Shown piece by piece: positions 49,672 through 61,350 of a DNA stretch of 64,000 nt. Position 1 is the first letter of the stretch, and every line of letters begins with the position of its first letter. This DNA is from Dermacentor variabilis (Eukaryota; Arthropoda; Arachnida; Ixodida; Ixodidae). The translations under genes were made by a program, and so were the position numbers. Where the stretch lies: the NCBI RefSeq assembly GCF_050947875.1, contig NC_134572.1, positions 115,751,709-115,815,708 on the forward strand, written 5' to 3'. Under the pieces are notes generated by a model. That model made no database searches, was not told where the DNA came from, and was given only the letters and a program-made list of their open reading frames with translations.

Positions 49672-49800
49672 CATATGCTGACTTTAATGAAAATCTGGAG
49701 ATGTTAGCTTGGCTGATGCCAAGTTATATACTCCAGCTGCTGAATGCTAGTTATGGTGCAAAGTAAACACACAAACACAAAAACGGCGCACACACCCACA
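49672..49800. repeat. Dispersed repeat, second copy
   Basis: ATGCTGACTTTAATGAAAAT and GCTTGGCTGATGCC resemble 44073-44120. Both copies follow GA-rich DNA and precede CACA-rich DNA. Confidence 0.55.
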
Positions 49801-50084
49801 GGCATGCACTTGCTCACTAAAGCTATTCGCAAACATTCGTTAAGGCCTAAAGGTCTCAGAAACACGAGAAGCAGATATATGTATCTCAGCAGGGTTATAT
49901 AAAGCTACGTACGGTCTGCGTGTAGTGAGTTTTACAGGGATAGCAGGTCGATGTGTTATGTATCGATAGCTGTGACATACATTGACACGGGGAATATGCG
50001 TACGTAAAACAGAAGCAAGAGCGTATCTACACGATATGCACAGTGGTATGAAGCAGGCCAAGTCCATCGGCATCTCGTTTGGTT

Positions 50085-50200
50085 TGGTTTGGTGCCTACG
50101 GATATGGCTCAACCCATTACGGGGAATCCGCCATGAATCGGGCGGCAGCAGGTAAAAAGGGAAGAATACTTAAGTAGAACTTTGCAATTTAAAAGGATAT
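50085..50200 (-). mobile_element. I-clade LINE 3' end scrap with CAAAC tail
   Basis: Minus strand contains CCGCCCGATTCATGGCGGAT, ATGGGTTGAGCCATA, and a tail of CAAAC units (plus 50082-50095). The first block is shared with 52.6 and 53.0 kb, the latter being the 3' UTR of the near-complete element. Confidence 0.6.
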
Positions 50201-52584
50201 TGAATTAATACTAATCGCCAATATCGTACAGCGCTTCTTTCCAACTTCGTCTTCTTCGCGCTCAGCTTACCAGGCTATCAGGCAACCACAAAGCACGCTG
50301 CAACTCAGCCTGTGTCTCAGGCTGCGTTGCTCGGTGCTGTTTAATACCGGCTATCCCGATGTCGGCTTTCATCACCGCAGCACAGAAAACTGTTGTAGAA
50401 TTCCTCTTAATAGCTTCGCTGTAAAGAGGAGTTCGTAAAACGGGAGTTTGTAAAGACGGAAAAAGGTAAAAAGAACAGTGCGTAATTGGGCAGGCAGACA
50501 AACCGAAACAAAATTATCAGTGAGGTATTGAAGAACGAAATCTAAAATACTGCGGTAATAAAGACTGCCAAAAGTAAGTCAATGTCAGAGAAACGACCGG
50601 CGAACAAAGAGGGGAAAAAATAAAAAGAAAGGAAAAGTACAAATTACACATGTTAAAATCGTGCTGTTTCTCTTAAAATAAATTGAATACCGCGCTAGAA
50701 TCACCTCTGTGGCAAAAGGCTATACTGTTAAAAGATCTTTGCGAAAAAGAAACGAGAACACACACACACACACAGAAAAAGTATGGCAATTTCGGTAACA
50801 TATATTTTCTATTAGCTCGTTCTTCCGTGATTTCATCAACGTAATCTGTTTACCTTTTACCATAAGTTCACAGAAAGAAATGCTAAATAGTTTATTCTAC
50901 TGAAGGAGTAACCTTCACTACCCTCACGACTGCACCTTTCTTGCAATACGAAAGACGGAAATGCGGCTGTTAATGCGTGGTACAGGTACTATAGGCTACG
51001 TAGAACACGTAAGATAAGATCTGACTACTGGCGAGACATATGGCACCAAGAAGCTCGGCACTGCGTGGCATGCGAGTATCCACTCTACGAGTTTACATAG
51101 CCATGCTGGCAGCGGCATTACTCGCCTTGATTGCAACTGCATCTTATTCAGAAACTCGGACCAACTATCTCGCGCGCGCATCACCTGTCTTCCTATACTT
51201 GCGCGGTCATTGAAGTTGTACACAAATGCCAATGGAGAATAGCAAGGAGAAGAAGTAATCTAATTTCGCTCACAGTATCGGTGACGAATTTTTCACTTTA
51301 ACATAAAATCAAGAAAGATGCTGTCTTTGAACATTGCTGCTTTTGATCGTGGCATGTTACAGTGACGACAGAAAATATTGTTCTCCATTTTGTGCATTGT
51401 TCTCGTTATTTGTATAACTTACACGCATAAACGTTTGCAAAGGAATCGCCAACTCGAAGTCACCATGGACTAAACTTTGCACGCGTATATGCACCGACTA
51501 AAATCTTCAAATACAGCTTCTCTCCCGTGAAAATTGGACTCCTGAACTCTTTAAGTGGCGATACTCGTTGCCTGCCGCTCGTTATGGTTGTGTCTACGTT
51601 TAGCGACAATGCTCACGCCTTTGTGTAATTTATATTGCGGTACTTACTCAATCTTGCTTGATTTATTTGTTATTACGTCATTATATTTTTCATTGTGTTG
51701 TTCATGTATAAACACTCTCGTTCCTGCAATCGGCCTTCCTGGGCTGAAGTGTGTATAAATAAAAATGAATAAATATCTTAATTATTTTCGCTTTGTTCCT
51801 TTCATAGCGCTGAGCTCTTGGTTGTTATACTTGCCTTTGATGGGCTTCTTGCTTATCTTATTCTTGCCCTTTCTACTTAGTTTTTAATTGAGCCTTTCAT
51901 TGAATTTTAATTTAATAATTGCAAAACATTGGATATTGTTCTTTCCTTTAACACTTGCTATTGCTGAAATTGTATTGTATTGTGCAACAGATTTCATAAA
52001 TGTTTTGTCGTTGCAATTTAGTCTTTCCAATAAATTTATCAAAATGGGAGGTCCCCATACAGTCTCCGACTATCGAACCTTCTCCAGTATATGGCACCCA
52101 TCCAGTTATGTATAACTCTAACGCAGCGATAAAATCTGAAATAAATCTGAAAAGGTCTGAAACAGAAAAAGGTCATTTTATGAAATAAATTAGTCTCTGT
52201 TTCTCCTACTGAAATAAAATTTTTCGTAGTACAAATAAGAAGTTCCCACTGTTTCTTTGATTTCTCACATTTATTTTTTACAGTGCAGTGTTGTGGTAGG
52301 GGCGATACTTAAGTCCACTCTTTATCTGGCAAAAAGTGTACCGTCAAGTAACCTTTTTTTAGGATGATTATCGACGGCACGTTAAGAGGAAGGGATCTAT
52401 CAATTCGATTTTATTACGTGTATGACCATAGAGGACACCACAATCAGACGAGACCGTAAATCAGAACTTAAATGAAAATTTAATTGCGAAATCCGACGAC
52501 GTAACCTCCTATGTAAGATTTACAAGTGCTGGGAAGGGCGCCGCTGTTTATTCCAGCAGAAAAGGAGATGTCGAAAATTTCAGG
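50201..52584. other. No supported gene; AT-rich right half
   Basis: 51.55-52.55 kb is AT-rich. GGGCTGAAGTGTGTATAAAT followed by AAATAAATA at 51744-51775 looks like the tail of a CR1-like LINE, but no coding is attached, so I leave it unassigned. Confidence 0.4.
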
Positions 52585-52660
52585 GCGTTGTTGTTGCTGT
52601 TCCTAAGTGACCTGGCGCAAGCCACGGTCGGCCATGAATCGGGCGGTGTCAGGTGGCGGT
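52585..52660 (-). mobile_element. I-clade LINE 3' end scrap with AAC tail
   Basis: Plus strand shows GTTGTTGTTGCTGTTCC (tail reversed), CTGGCGCAAGCCACGGTCGG and CCATGAATCGGGCGG. The last block matches the 50.1 and 53.0 kb sites. Confidence 0.55.
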
Positions 52661-53272
52661 GTAATGTGATATGGGACCTCAATACTGCAGCGCGAAAAAT
52701 AAATGCGAAAGATCAAAGGAGCAGCGGATGCTTTCTTATTTTTAATACGGAAAATTTATTTCAGTGGAAGAAACCGAGGCTAATTTATTTCAAGAAAATG
52801 ATCTTTTTCTTTTTCAGATTTATTTCAGATTTTATTGCGGCATTTCGTATCATTAAACATTTCTCTGTCTATCATAATTCAAATCGATATTGGTAACTGG
52901 CGATTTAGGATGATGATGATGCTTCTGCTGCTGCTGCTGCTGCTGATGATGATGATGATGAAGCTTCAGTTAATGGCACAAACCCACTGTGGGGGATAGG
53001 TCACGAATCGGGTGGTAATATGATTAAATAAATAAAATAAAATAAAATGGTTAATAAAGAAATAACACACGAAACAAAAAGGAAAATAAATAAGTAGTGC
53101 GTTGATAGGAATGTTAAAAAGAAAAAAAGCAATAAAAAAAGGATATACTTAAACTTGAGTAAGGTGAATTACGAATAATAATAGTAAGATTTAAACTGTG
53201 AATTTGTGCTTTTACTTTTTGAATTTTCTAAACTGGAAGTAGAAATAAATCAATTCTTGAAACTAAAAACTA

Positions 53273-56200
53273 TTAGCAAGGCATTCTTTTTGTGCCACAT
53301 AGAAAATTATAAAGGGCTAGGCAAACGGTCCTGTCGCTATATCCCAAAACTGTTGCTCCAAGGGAGAGTATAACAGTACTGCTTAAAGGTAATCCTAAAT
53401 TTTGAAGTGGAATTTCTAGACATAGTTTTCGATGAGTAGAAAACCGCCGACATGATAATAAATAATTATCTATAGATTCCGGTTCATTGCAGAGGTAGCA
53501 TAGAGGGGATACCGCCAGACCACATCTGTGCAAGTAAAAATTAAGTGTTGGAATACGGCAACGCAGCCTAGTAAGTGAAACTTCGAATTTCCGGTTAGGA
53601 CACCGTTGCCTGTTCCAAGAATAATTTAGGTGCAAAAAATCTGAAGATTTTGCTAATGACAGAGCTTTTTTGTCCTCGTTCAAAGAAAATTGCCTATATC
53701 TAGCTGCAGTAATGTGCGCAGTTGCCGGCAGCACAAATAGCACAGGACCTGCTAAAGAAGCTCGTGCTAAGGAATCGGCTATTTCATTAATATGGATGTC
53801 TCGGTGGCCAGGGACCCATACTATATGCACTAAACTTAAGTGAGGCGGAGCTAATGAATAAAACGTGTTCCCTGTTGTCGACTTTGTAGACGCAGTAATT
53901 GCGCTGCATACTGATAGAGAATCTGTTACGATAATAGCTCGTGTAATATGAACGGGTAATTTCCGCAAGGCAAGAACTATTGCCAGCAGTTCGGCATGAA
54001 AAACTGATGTGTAATCTGGTAGGCGAAGTGAAAAAGACCAATCGAGGGATGGTGAGTAGATACCCACGCCTGCCTTCTCTTCACACGAAGAAGCATCAGT
54101 CGCTATTACGTTTGTTTGGAAACGGGCCAAATAATCTTGTAAACGGTCATTCAAATATGTTGTGGGCAGAAATTTCGCATTGTGTGGAAAAATGTCTGCA
54201 AATTCAATTTTCAGCGACCCCGGAGACCTATGAAGCGAAATTATTTCTCTAAGGCGAACATTTAAAGGTGCTAATTGTGCTTGCACAAATACAACTTGCG
54301 GGGTATGGAACCGTGACCACGTGGTCTCAAAAAATGGACCTGGTTCACTAATAAATGCACATTGTCTGCGTCGTAGCGAAGAATCATAAGCTCTTAAGTA
54401 GGTTTGAACCGTAAGCATGCGCAATCGTGTGTGAAGAGTAGGTAGGCGCGCTTCCTGGTATAATACATTATTAGCAACTAATTTAGGAAGACCAAAACAT
54501 AGTCGAAGATATTCTCTTTCTAACAGAACAATGGGTCTTAATTTATATTTTGCACTTCCGGAGAACAAAACACAACCAAATTCTATAATCGGTCGTACAT
54601 ACATGCCATAAATCATAATTAATGTGTCACTTCGCATACCAGAGCGTCGGTTACTGATTCTACGTAGTAAACCTACGGCTCGTGTCGCCTTCGTTCCAAT
54701 ATTTTCTATGTGAGAACGCCAGTTAAGTTTTTCGTCATATATGATGTCCAAGTATTTAAGCGACTCTACCTGAGGAATGGTTCTCTGTTCATATACTAAT
54801 GATAACTGCAACGACCCGGAAAGCGGAAAAACAAGGACTGCATTTTTGTTTACGTTTAGTGACAGGTGCAGGTTGTGAAGCCACGTCTGTAGAGTACAGA
54901 GGTACGTTTGCAAAGACAGGTGAAGGGAATTGATGTCTCTAGCCGTCGCGAAAAATACAATGTCATCTGCATAGACATACAGATTCGCATCCCGGTGCAG
55001 TGGTACTGAACTCATCAACAGGTTAAATAGTATAGGAGACAGAACAGCCCCCTGGGTCACCCCTCTTGTCTGATCGAACATTCTTGAAGAAAAGCCGTTT
55101 TGAAAACAATGAAATTTTCTGTTTCTTAGAAATTCAAAATTCCATGCCGTTATTTATCTTGTAAAATTGTAGGACTGTAATCTGTCCAGCAGTAGACAGT
55201 ACTCAACGCTGTCATAAGCTTTTGCTATGTCAAGTGTAACTAAAGCACTAACTTCTTTTCTACGTTGAGCAAGTTGGATGCGGCTTTCCAAATCCACATG
55301 CGCACACCAAATGGAGAGACCGGGCTGGAAACCTATTTGACTTGGGCTCAGTAACGAATTTTCAGATATATGATCCATCATACGATCATATAAAACTCTT
55401 TCAATTAGTTTTACCATATTTGGCGTAAGATAGATAGGCCTAACGTTGTCAAGGTTGTAGCCAGCTCCTTGTTTTTTAAGCAGCGGAATAATTATGGTTG
55501 TCCTCCATTCTGGTGGAATCCAAACATTCTTTAGGGAATAATTTACTGTGTTCAGAATGTCATCAGAAGACATTTCAAACAAGATCTTTAGCATGGCATT
55601 TGAAATGCCGTCAAGATCTGGAGCTGAGGCAGGCAGAGATCTAAGGACATTAGAGAGCTCTGACGCTGTGACTTCCACAAAGTCATCGGCGATGGGAGGT
55701 ATTAGTGGCCCATTCGGTAAACGTGATGTTAAGCGTTGCGCTAAGCCCTTTCCTATGAATTCTAAAGAAGCAGATAACTCGCGTGGTGAAAGTATTAGCG
55801 ATTCAGTATTCGCTGGTGTTGGTCTGAATTTTCTATATCGAAGGAATCTGAACAGAGCTTTTTTGTTGCGGGGCTTAGAGAGGAATTCATTATATTTTTC
55901 GTCATACTCATGTTTGGCATTCGGTACTGTTCTCTTCAACGCAGCAGCTGCGAATTTATAATCACTCCAGTTACTCGGACACTGATTGTAAAGTAATTTC
56001 TTCCACGCGGCTTTTCGTCTTCCATAATCCCGCGTGCAATCCGAATTCCACCAAGGAATGGTAGTACTTTTGCTCATTTTAACATTAAATTGGGACTTTT
56101 TAAAGGAACTTTTTACTACAGCGCAAAGCCTCATGGCTTTGATGTCATTGGGTACTGTTTTCTGGGAATTGAGGACCGTTTTCAAGATACTCTGAAATTT

Positions 56201-56906
56201 CTGATAATTGACAAAAGTACGCGTCGGAGACTCCAGGGGAATAACAGGGCAGACAATATCAAACCTAATAGGTAGATGGTCACTGTTTGAGGCTGAGTCG
56301 ACAGTAGACCAGGAAGTTACGGAAATTCCTGAACTGGCAAATGTTAGATCCAATGCCGATTTAGAAAGACCCTGAATAAAGGTAGCTGACTTCGTGTTAA
56401 AGCAACAAAATCTTTTTATTAATTGCCCAGTCCGACAATCGCTTTCCACATGAGTCCGTTTTGAAACCCCAAGACACATGATACGAATTAAAGTATCCGG
56501 CTATCACAATTTCTTTCCTACAAGATTTGACAACTGTATCGAGGAAACGAGTATCATGCACGCCTGTGGGAAAATATGTATTAACTAAGGAAAATAGGGA
56601 ACAACCAGGAATAGTTACATCTATTGCTAGTATCTCACACTCTGCAGACATATACTGCTAGGAAATTTTTACTTTGTGGCATATTTTAGTCGTTATCAAG
56701 AAAACAAGTCCTCCGCCTCTCAATGGACGGTCCAATCGAAATAAACGATAATTTTTTATATGAGAATATTGGCCATTGGAGAGCCAAGTTTCCTGCAAAA
56801 CAATAATGTCAGGAGAAAGTTGTGAGCAAAAATACATTAAATCGGTAGCTGCAGAAATAATTGAACGGCAGTTCCGCTGTAATACCTTTAAATAACCTAT
56901 GATGAA
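53273..56906 (-). pseudogene. I-clade ORF2: endonuclease, reverse transcriptase, RNase H, C-terminal knuckle
   Basis: Frame opens at 56906 right after a stop, with no ATG nearby. Endonuclease: QRNCRSI (the family has Trp at the second position), LQETWL, then AGYFN where the catalytic Asp of GDFN is Tyr (56493-56495), and SNSDHLPI. Breaks: TAG at 56658-56660, a one-base insertion near 56400, TAA at 55154-55156. Reverse transcriptase: motif A TLDIAKAYDSV, motif B GVTQGAVLSPILFN, motif C YVYADD, all intact. RNase H keeps its four acidic residues (in TDAS, HAELLA, TDSLS, EIADSLA). The final knuckle C-x2-C...C has Asn where the family has His. Length about 1,210 codons, normal for the clade. The enzyme copies its RNA at a nick made by the endonuclease. 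Confidence 0.93.
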
Positions 56907-58330
56907 CTAATGCCTACTTTAGACACCGCTTGCTCTAAAATACTGTCTTTTAAAAAATCTTTCTTCGAAAGACTGTCTTTACCGTACTTTGTTAGTTTTG
57001 TTTGAGGGTCAGAGCTGGAAGAGCTAAGATTACAATCTGACTTGGAAAGACTATCTTTCACAAACATTTTGCTTTTTGAGTGCGGGACAGAGATCGATGA
57101 GTTATCGTTAGGTGATCTTGTACGTTTAAGAGTCGGGAGGCCCATTTCTACATCCTGGTTGTTTTCTGACACTGATCCTGAGAAGCATCCGTTGTCGGTC
57201 TGCTGATTTGAAATTGATGGCCTCGCATTGTCTGCGTCATGTACAATAACTGACGAAGGATTCATTAGTTCTTCAGCATTCGATGTTAGGGTCTGTGTAA
57301 TAATCTGCGAGCTAGCATTAGCACTCGCTAAAGGACTGAACAGCTGAATCATTTGTGATTTCAACACTTGAGCTAGAGTCTCCGACAGGTTTGATGTTAG
57401 TCGTTCCATAGCTTTTGACAACGCCTTTTCGACCGCTGTCGCAATAGAATCGGAAAGGGCTGAGTCTGCAACCATTTGCTGACGGGCTGTCACTCCTGCA
57501 TATCCCTAAGACCTCCCCTGGACCTCAACAACAGCATCACGGCGTGAGCAACGTCTCCTTTCAATTGAATCTACAATTTGCATTTCCTGTGATCTTGCAG
57601 GACAGTTCGAGTAGTTGGCGGAATGACCACCACCACAGAGACAACATTTCTCTTCTTTGGAGGAACAATAACTAAAACTGTGACTGTCTCCCCAAGCACG
57701 GCAGCGGGGTGCAGATCTGTAGCCTCTGACGCTGTGGCCAAATAGCCAACACTTGTTACATTGCAGAATACGTGGAGCTAGAGCTTCTACCTTGTAAATT
57801 AGGGGCCAGACCTTAATTTCTGTTGGCCGCATCGTCCCAGCACATGTAACTATGACTGACTCTGTTGGTATCTTCTTATTGTCAATCACTCGACTGCACC
57901 GGTAAACGGAGATGACGCCATCCACCGAGAACATTTCTAAGATCTCCTCAGGGGTTAAAGTGACATCCACCCCTCGTACAATGCCTCGAGAGCATGCGAG
58001 ATGTGGCGGTACGAAACAGCTCACCGGATGGGAAGCAAATGTGGAACAATTCAGTAGTTCTTTGACACAGGTGTGGTCTGGCGTGCAGCATAGTATGCCA
58101 CCTCTGCCGAACTGACTGACCTCTGTGATCTGTTGGAAGTGGGGTGAGGCCTTCCGCAATTCGCCCTGAATCGTTTTTGGGTTTTTCATATTGATCGTAC
58201 TGCCGTCGGTCGGCACCATGGCCACAGGAACAGTGCCGGCTCCACTGCAAAACTCAAGCGGCAGCTCCTGAGGAGTTACCGAGGCTGACCACGGGGAAGC
58301 CCCGTAGCCAGGTGATGCTACAGACATCAA
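56897..58330 (-). pseudogene. I-clade ORF1 (gag-like nucleic acid-binding protein)
   Basis: About 477 codons with one in-frame TAG at 57506-57508; the frame is otherwise open. Residues 75-190 resemble the RRM-like region of I-type ORF1. Three zinc knuckles follow. First: C191, C194, H199, but Tyr204 replaces the final Cys. Second: C210, Trp213 for Cys, H217, C222. Third is complete: C229, C232, H236, C243. After the stop the frame continues with a Ser-rich segment holding repeated KDSLSK(S/K)D units (near 56940-57065) and a helical region (IATAVEKALSKAMERLTSNL). Start is the first of two adjacent ATGs. In I elements this protein binds element RNA and assembles the particle. Confidence 0.9.
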
Positions 58331-58516
58331 GCAAGGCTAACAGAAAAACACATAATACATACATATATATAAAGGTAATGTGAAATTACAAGCTGAGCAA
58401 AGAAAATATCACCCGATACTTGACCTAAGCCCCCAAAGCAGGAGAAGCCAGAACCGAGGAACTCAAGAACTCAGACTCAAGAACACTCAACGGGTGAGCT
58501 CGTCACCGGTGATCTA

Positions 58517-58600
58517 ACTTGTCTTGTCTTGTCTTGTGTCCCAGACAGTGGCGCATACCCACTGTGGGGGATTGGCTTCGCGCTCTTGTCGTCGTCCTCT
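58517..58600 (-). mobile_element. I-clade LINE 3' end scrap with ACAAG tail
   Basis: Plus strand: CTTGTCTTGTCTTGTCTTGT (tail reversed), GTCCCAGACAGTGGCGCATA, CCCACTGTGGGGGATTGGC. The last block also occurs in the 3' UTR of the near-complete element at 52987-53004. Lies head-to-tail with that element's 5' side. Confidence 0.6.
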
Positions 58601-60534
58601 TCTATTGCCAGACAGATGTTCTCGCGTTCGGCACGCCGCTACAGCAGCTCGGGTAAAGTCGTAAAGTCGTAAAGCTCGCGCGGACAAATTCACTGAACGT
58701 GCACAGAAGCAGGGACGAAATAATGTAAAGGTTCCATACATAGCTTGCTTTGACGTCATCATGGCCATAATCTTGGAGTGCTAGGATGGCGAAAAGAGGC
58801 GTAAACAAGAAGCGTGACAGCGCGACTGACACCACGACTGAGACTGACTCAATGAGATTACACAAGTCGCGCTTGCATAAGTTCGGTAAACTCATTCCAT
58901 GAGCGAATGTCATTAGCTGTGAATTCCATTCACTATGCCCGTGTAGAAGCAGCAAAAATGGCATTAAGACGTAATCTCATTCGCTGCGAATGACATTACA
59001 CGTGCCGTGTGACAGGGGTATTAGTCTCTCCCTTTTTTTTTTTTAACTGTGTACAACCGGCAGTTGGAACCTGCGGAGCTATGCTAGTGTGACGTATGCG
59101 TTGCTACTGAAACGGCACTACTCAGTCGCTAATAAATACTGAAAGAAATCTTTAAAAAGTAAAGAAGAAAAAAAAGGAAAATGGAGCAGCGAGTAGGACC
59201 AAAGTGTGTTGAAAGTTGCGAATCTCCAACGTTCCGACTGTGTCCTCGTCCTTGAAAACTGCGCTGTCCTTCCGGCGGCCACTCCGTTTCCTAGTACCTG
59301 TTCCCTCCCTTCCCTCCTCCCCTCCCGCATCGTCATCCTCACGGGCGGCCCAGATTTCGGGAGCACGGCGGGGCGGTCCACTGTGCTAGCACGTCATCAA
59401 TTCGGGCCGGAAACCCTATCGCCATAGTGCTCAAGGACGCTTCCCCTTTTCCCCATTCTCTTTCTTTCCGATTCCGGGCTGCTGCCGCTGACGAGGCGAG
59501 AGAAATTGCCGCCGCTTCTCCCGGGCAAATTAGCCTGGGCGTGTCAGCTTCCTCGTTCCTCCTTTCCCCTTTTTTCCTCGCGACACCTCTTCCGTCCTGC
59601 TCCAAACCTGGCAAACTGCATTGCCTCTTTCCCCTATATGTGCATTTTCTTCTCGTTTGTTTGTTTTTCTGTTGTTTGTTTGTTATTCGTTGGCTTCCAC
59701 TTTTCGTTATATGTCGGTCCACTCGACTGGCACAGTTTTTCTTAGTTTTTTTTTCCCGATAACGGCTCTATGTTCCAAACTGCGCTCAATCGTTCCGTGC
59801 AGCGGAAAGGAGACGCGCAGATAAAAATCTGAACTAACCAAACACAGAGAAAGAGAGAGAGGGAAAACAATAAAAGAGATAATCAATAGCAAATGCTTGC
59901 ACTTTCGCTGTAATCTACTCCTCTGAAGCAAGTTGAGAGATACTAAGCTAGAAAAATGGGACAGTTGAAGGGAAAGACTGGAAAGAAAAAGCGATTTCGG
60001 TTTCTGGACAATTCGGGCAGCAATGTGAAGGACGATTTCCAGCGTTGATTTCTTGCTTCTCTCTCTCTCTTTCTTATTTGTTGTTTTACGTCCGCGTAAG
60101 AAAGAAAGAAAAAAGAGTAAACGCTACTGAACTCGGCTGAGCAGGAACGCATCCATCACGACTGGTTTAACTTGCAAATTAATTTGCCCGCCGATGTCGG
60201 AGACACGGCTTTGTGGAGGTGGACGTTTAATCTAGACGCACTCTAGCCTCGCTCCCCGGGAACGGATATTAATTAGCGAAAGTTTGAACTTTGCATCGAC
60301 GGAGGTTCTGAGCACACTTTGCACGGGACAATGCACGTTGCTGGACATTGCCGGAAATGTTATCTTACAACAGCGCTTCGCATATATTGTTTTTCATGTT
60401 CTGTTTATTTCGAAACCAAGTACGTTGAGTGAAAAGTTAATTTCGTTAGCTTGCTGGGTTTTCCTGATCTGATATCATAGTTTTTTAATGACGTGGAGAC
60501 AGATTTTCCTACCATTTGATATAGAACAACGAAG
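58601..60534. other. No recognisable gene
   Basis: 59.2-59.7 kb has C/T-rich DNA with overlapping frames. No domain recognised. Confidence 0.45.
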
Positions 60535-60788
<254 letters not shown>

Positions 60789-61350
60789 AAGCGAGAGTCT
60801 GCCGGGATGCGGTAGTTGAACAGGCCCCTGTAGGTTGAGGACGCACGTACGAGAAAACAAAAGATGTTTTATTTCCTACGTTTCGGCCAGGGTCCATCCT
60901 CCTTCAGGGAATGCATGAAACGGTAAGATGTTGTGCTTATATAGGTACATAAAAAAAGAAAGAAAAAGAAAAATTGCACCAAGACATGGTTGTTAGAAGA
61001 GGGGCGAAGTTGACCAAGCGAACTTACGAACAAATTTTTGCGTAAGAAAAATCTTACGAAAGAAAGCGTATTCACAAAGCTAAAGCTGTCCTTAAGATCC
61101 GCAAGCTTGCGATGGCCGCCGCTGCAGAAAGTAGCGCTGTAGTCGAAAAAAAAAATGCGTATGCGTAAGGGTGGCCAGGGGCGAACTTCAGTACTTCCGC
61201 TATTAGCTAGTAAGTGTAAGTCCAACTCACAAAACCTAAACAGCAGTCGCAGACGACGACATATGAACAAATAGCTACAGGTGGGATGTAACAGTCTTCC
61301 GAACGTAATTATGTCTCCAGCGCCGCTAGAGCTGGCGCGGGTAAGCACTG
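60789..61350 (-). mobile_element. Penelope-like element 3' end (candidate)
   Basis: Minus strand: CATTCCCTGAAGGAGGATGG, ACCCTGGCCGAAACGTAGG, AAATAAAACATC, and a terminal CCTACAGGGGCCTG near 60820, followed by TG repeats. The CTGAAG...GAAACGTA pair repeats the CTGGAGA...GAAACGTT arrangement at 26.7 kb. A 159-codon minus frame (60869-61348) crosses it without recognisable motifs; I do not call it a gene. Confidence 0.45.

Larger units (their letters stand above)
52911..58505 (-). mobile_element. Near-full-length I-clade LINE
   Basis: On the minus strand: a 5' region (58331-58505), ORF1 (58330-56897), ORF2 (56906-53273), then a 3' UTR ending GTGGGTTTGTGCCATTAACT and a trinucleotide tail of ATC and AGC units (52911-52961). 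ORF1 and ORF2 overlap by about 10 bases. Only one stop in ORF1 and three frame-breaking changes in ORF2 are visible. This is the best preserved autonomous element in the window. The 5' boundary is inferred: the next DNA outward belongs to another element's 3' end. CTGGCGATTTA beside the tail and CCGGTGATCTA near 58507-58517 may be a decayed target duplication (8 of 11 match). Confidence 0.92.

Noticed and set aside
55548..55961. 137-codon + frame inside the I-clade element, and similar frames there
   Set aside because: Antisense shadow of ORF2.
52900..58517. Target duplication of the I-clade element (CTGGCGATTTA / CCGGTGATCTA)
   Set aside because: Only 8 of 11 positions match and the 5' end is not independently known, so not claimed as established.
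60869..61348. 159-codon minus frame beside the Penelope-like tail
   Set aside because: No reverse transcriptase or GIY-YIG motif; Phe/Leu-rich from T-runs.
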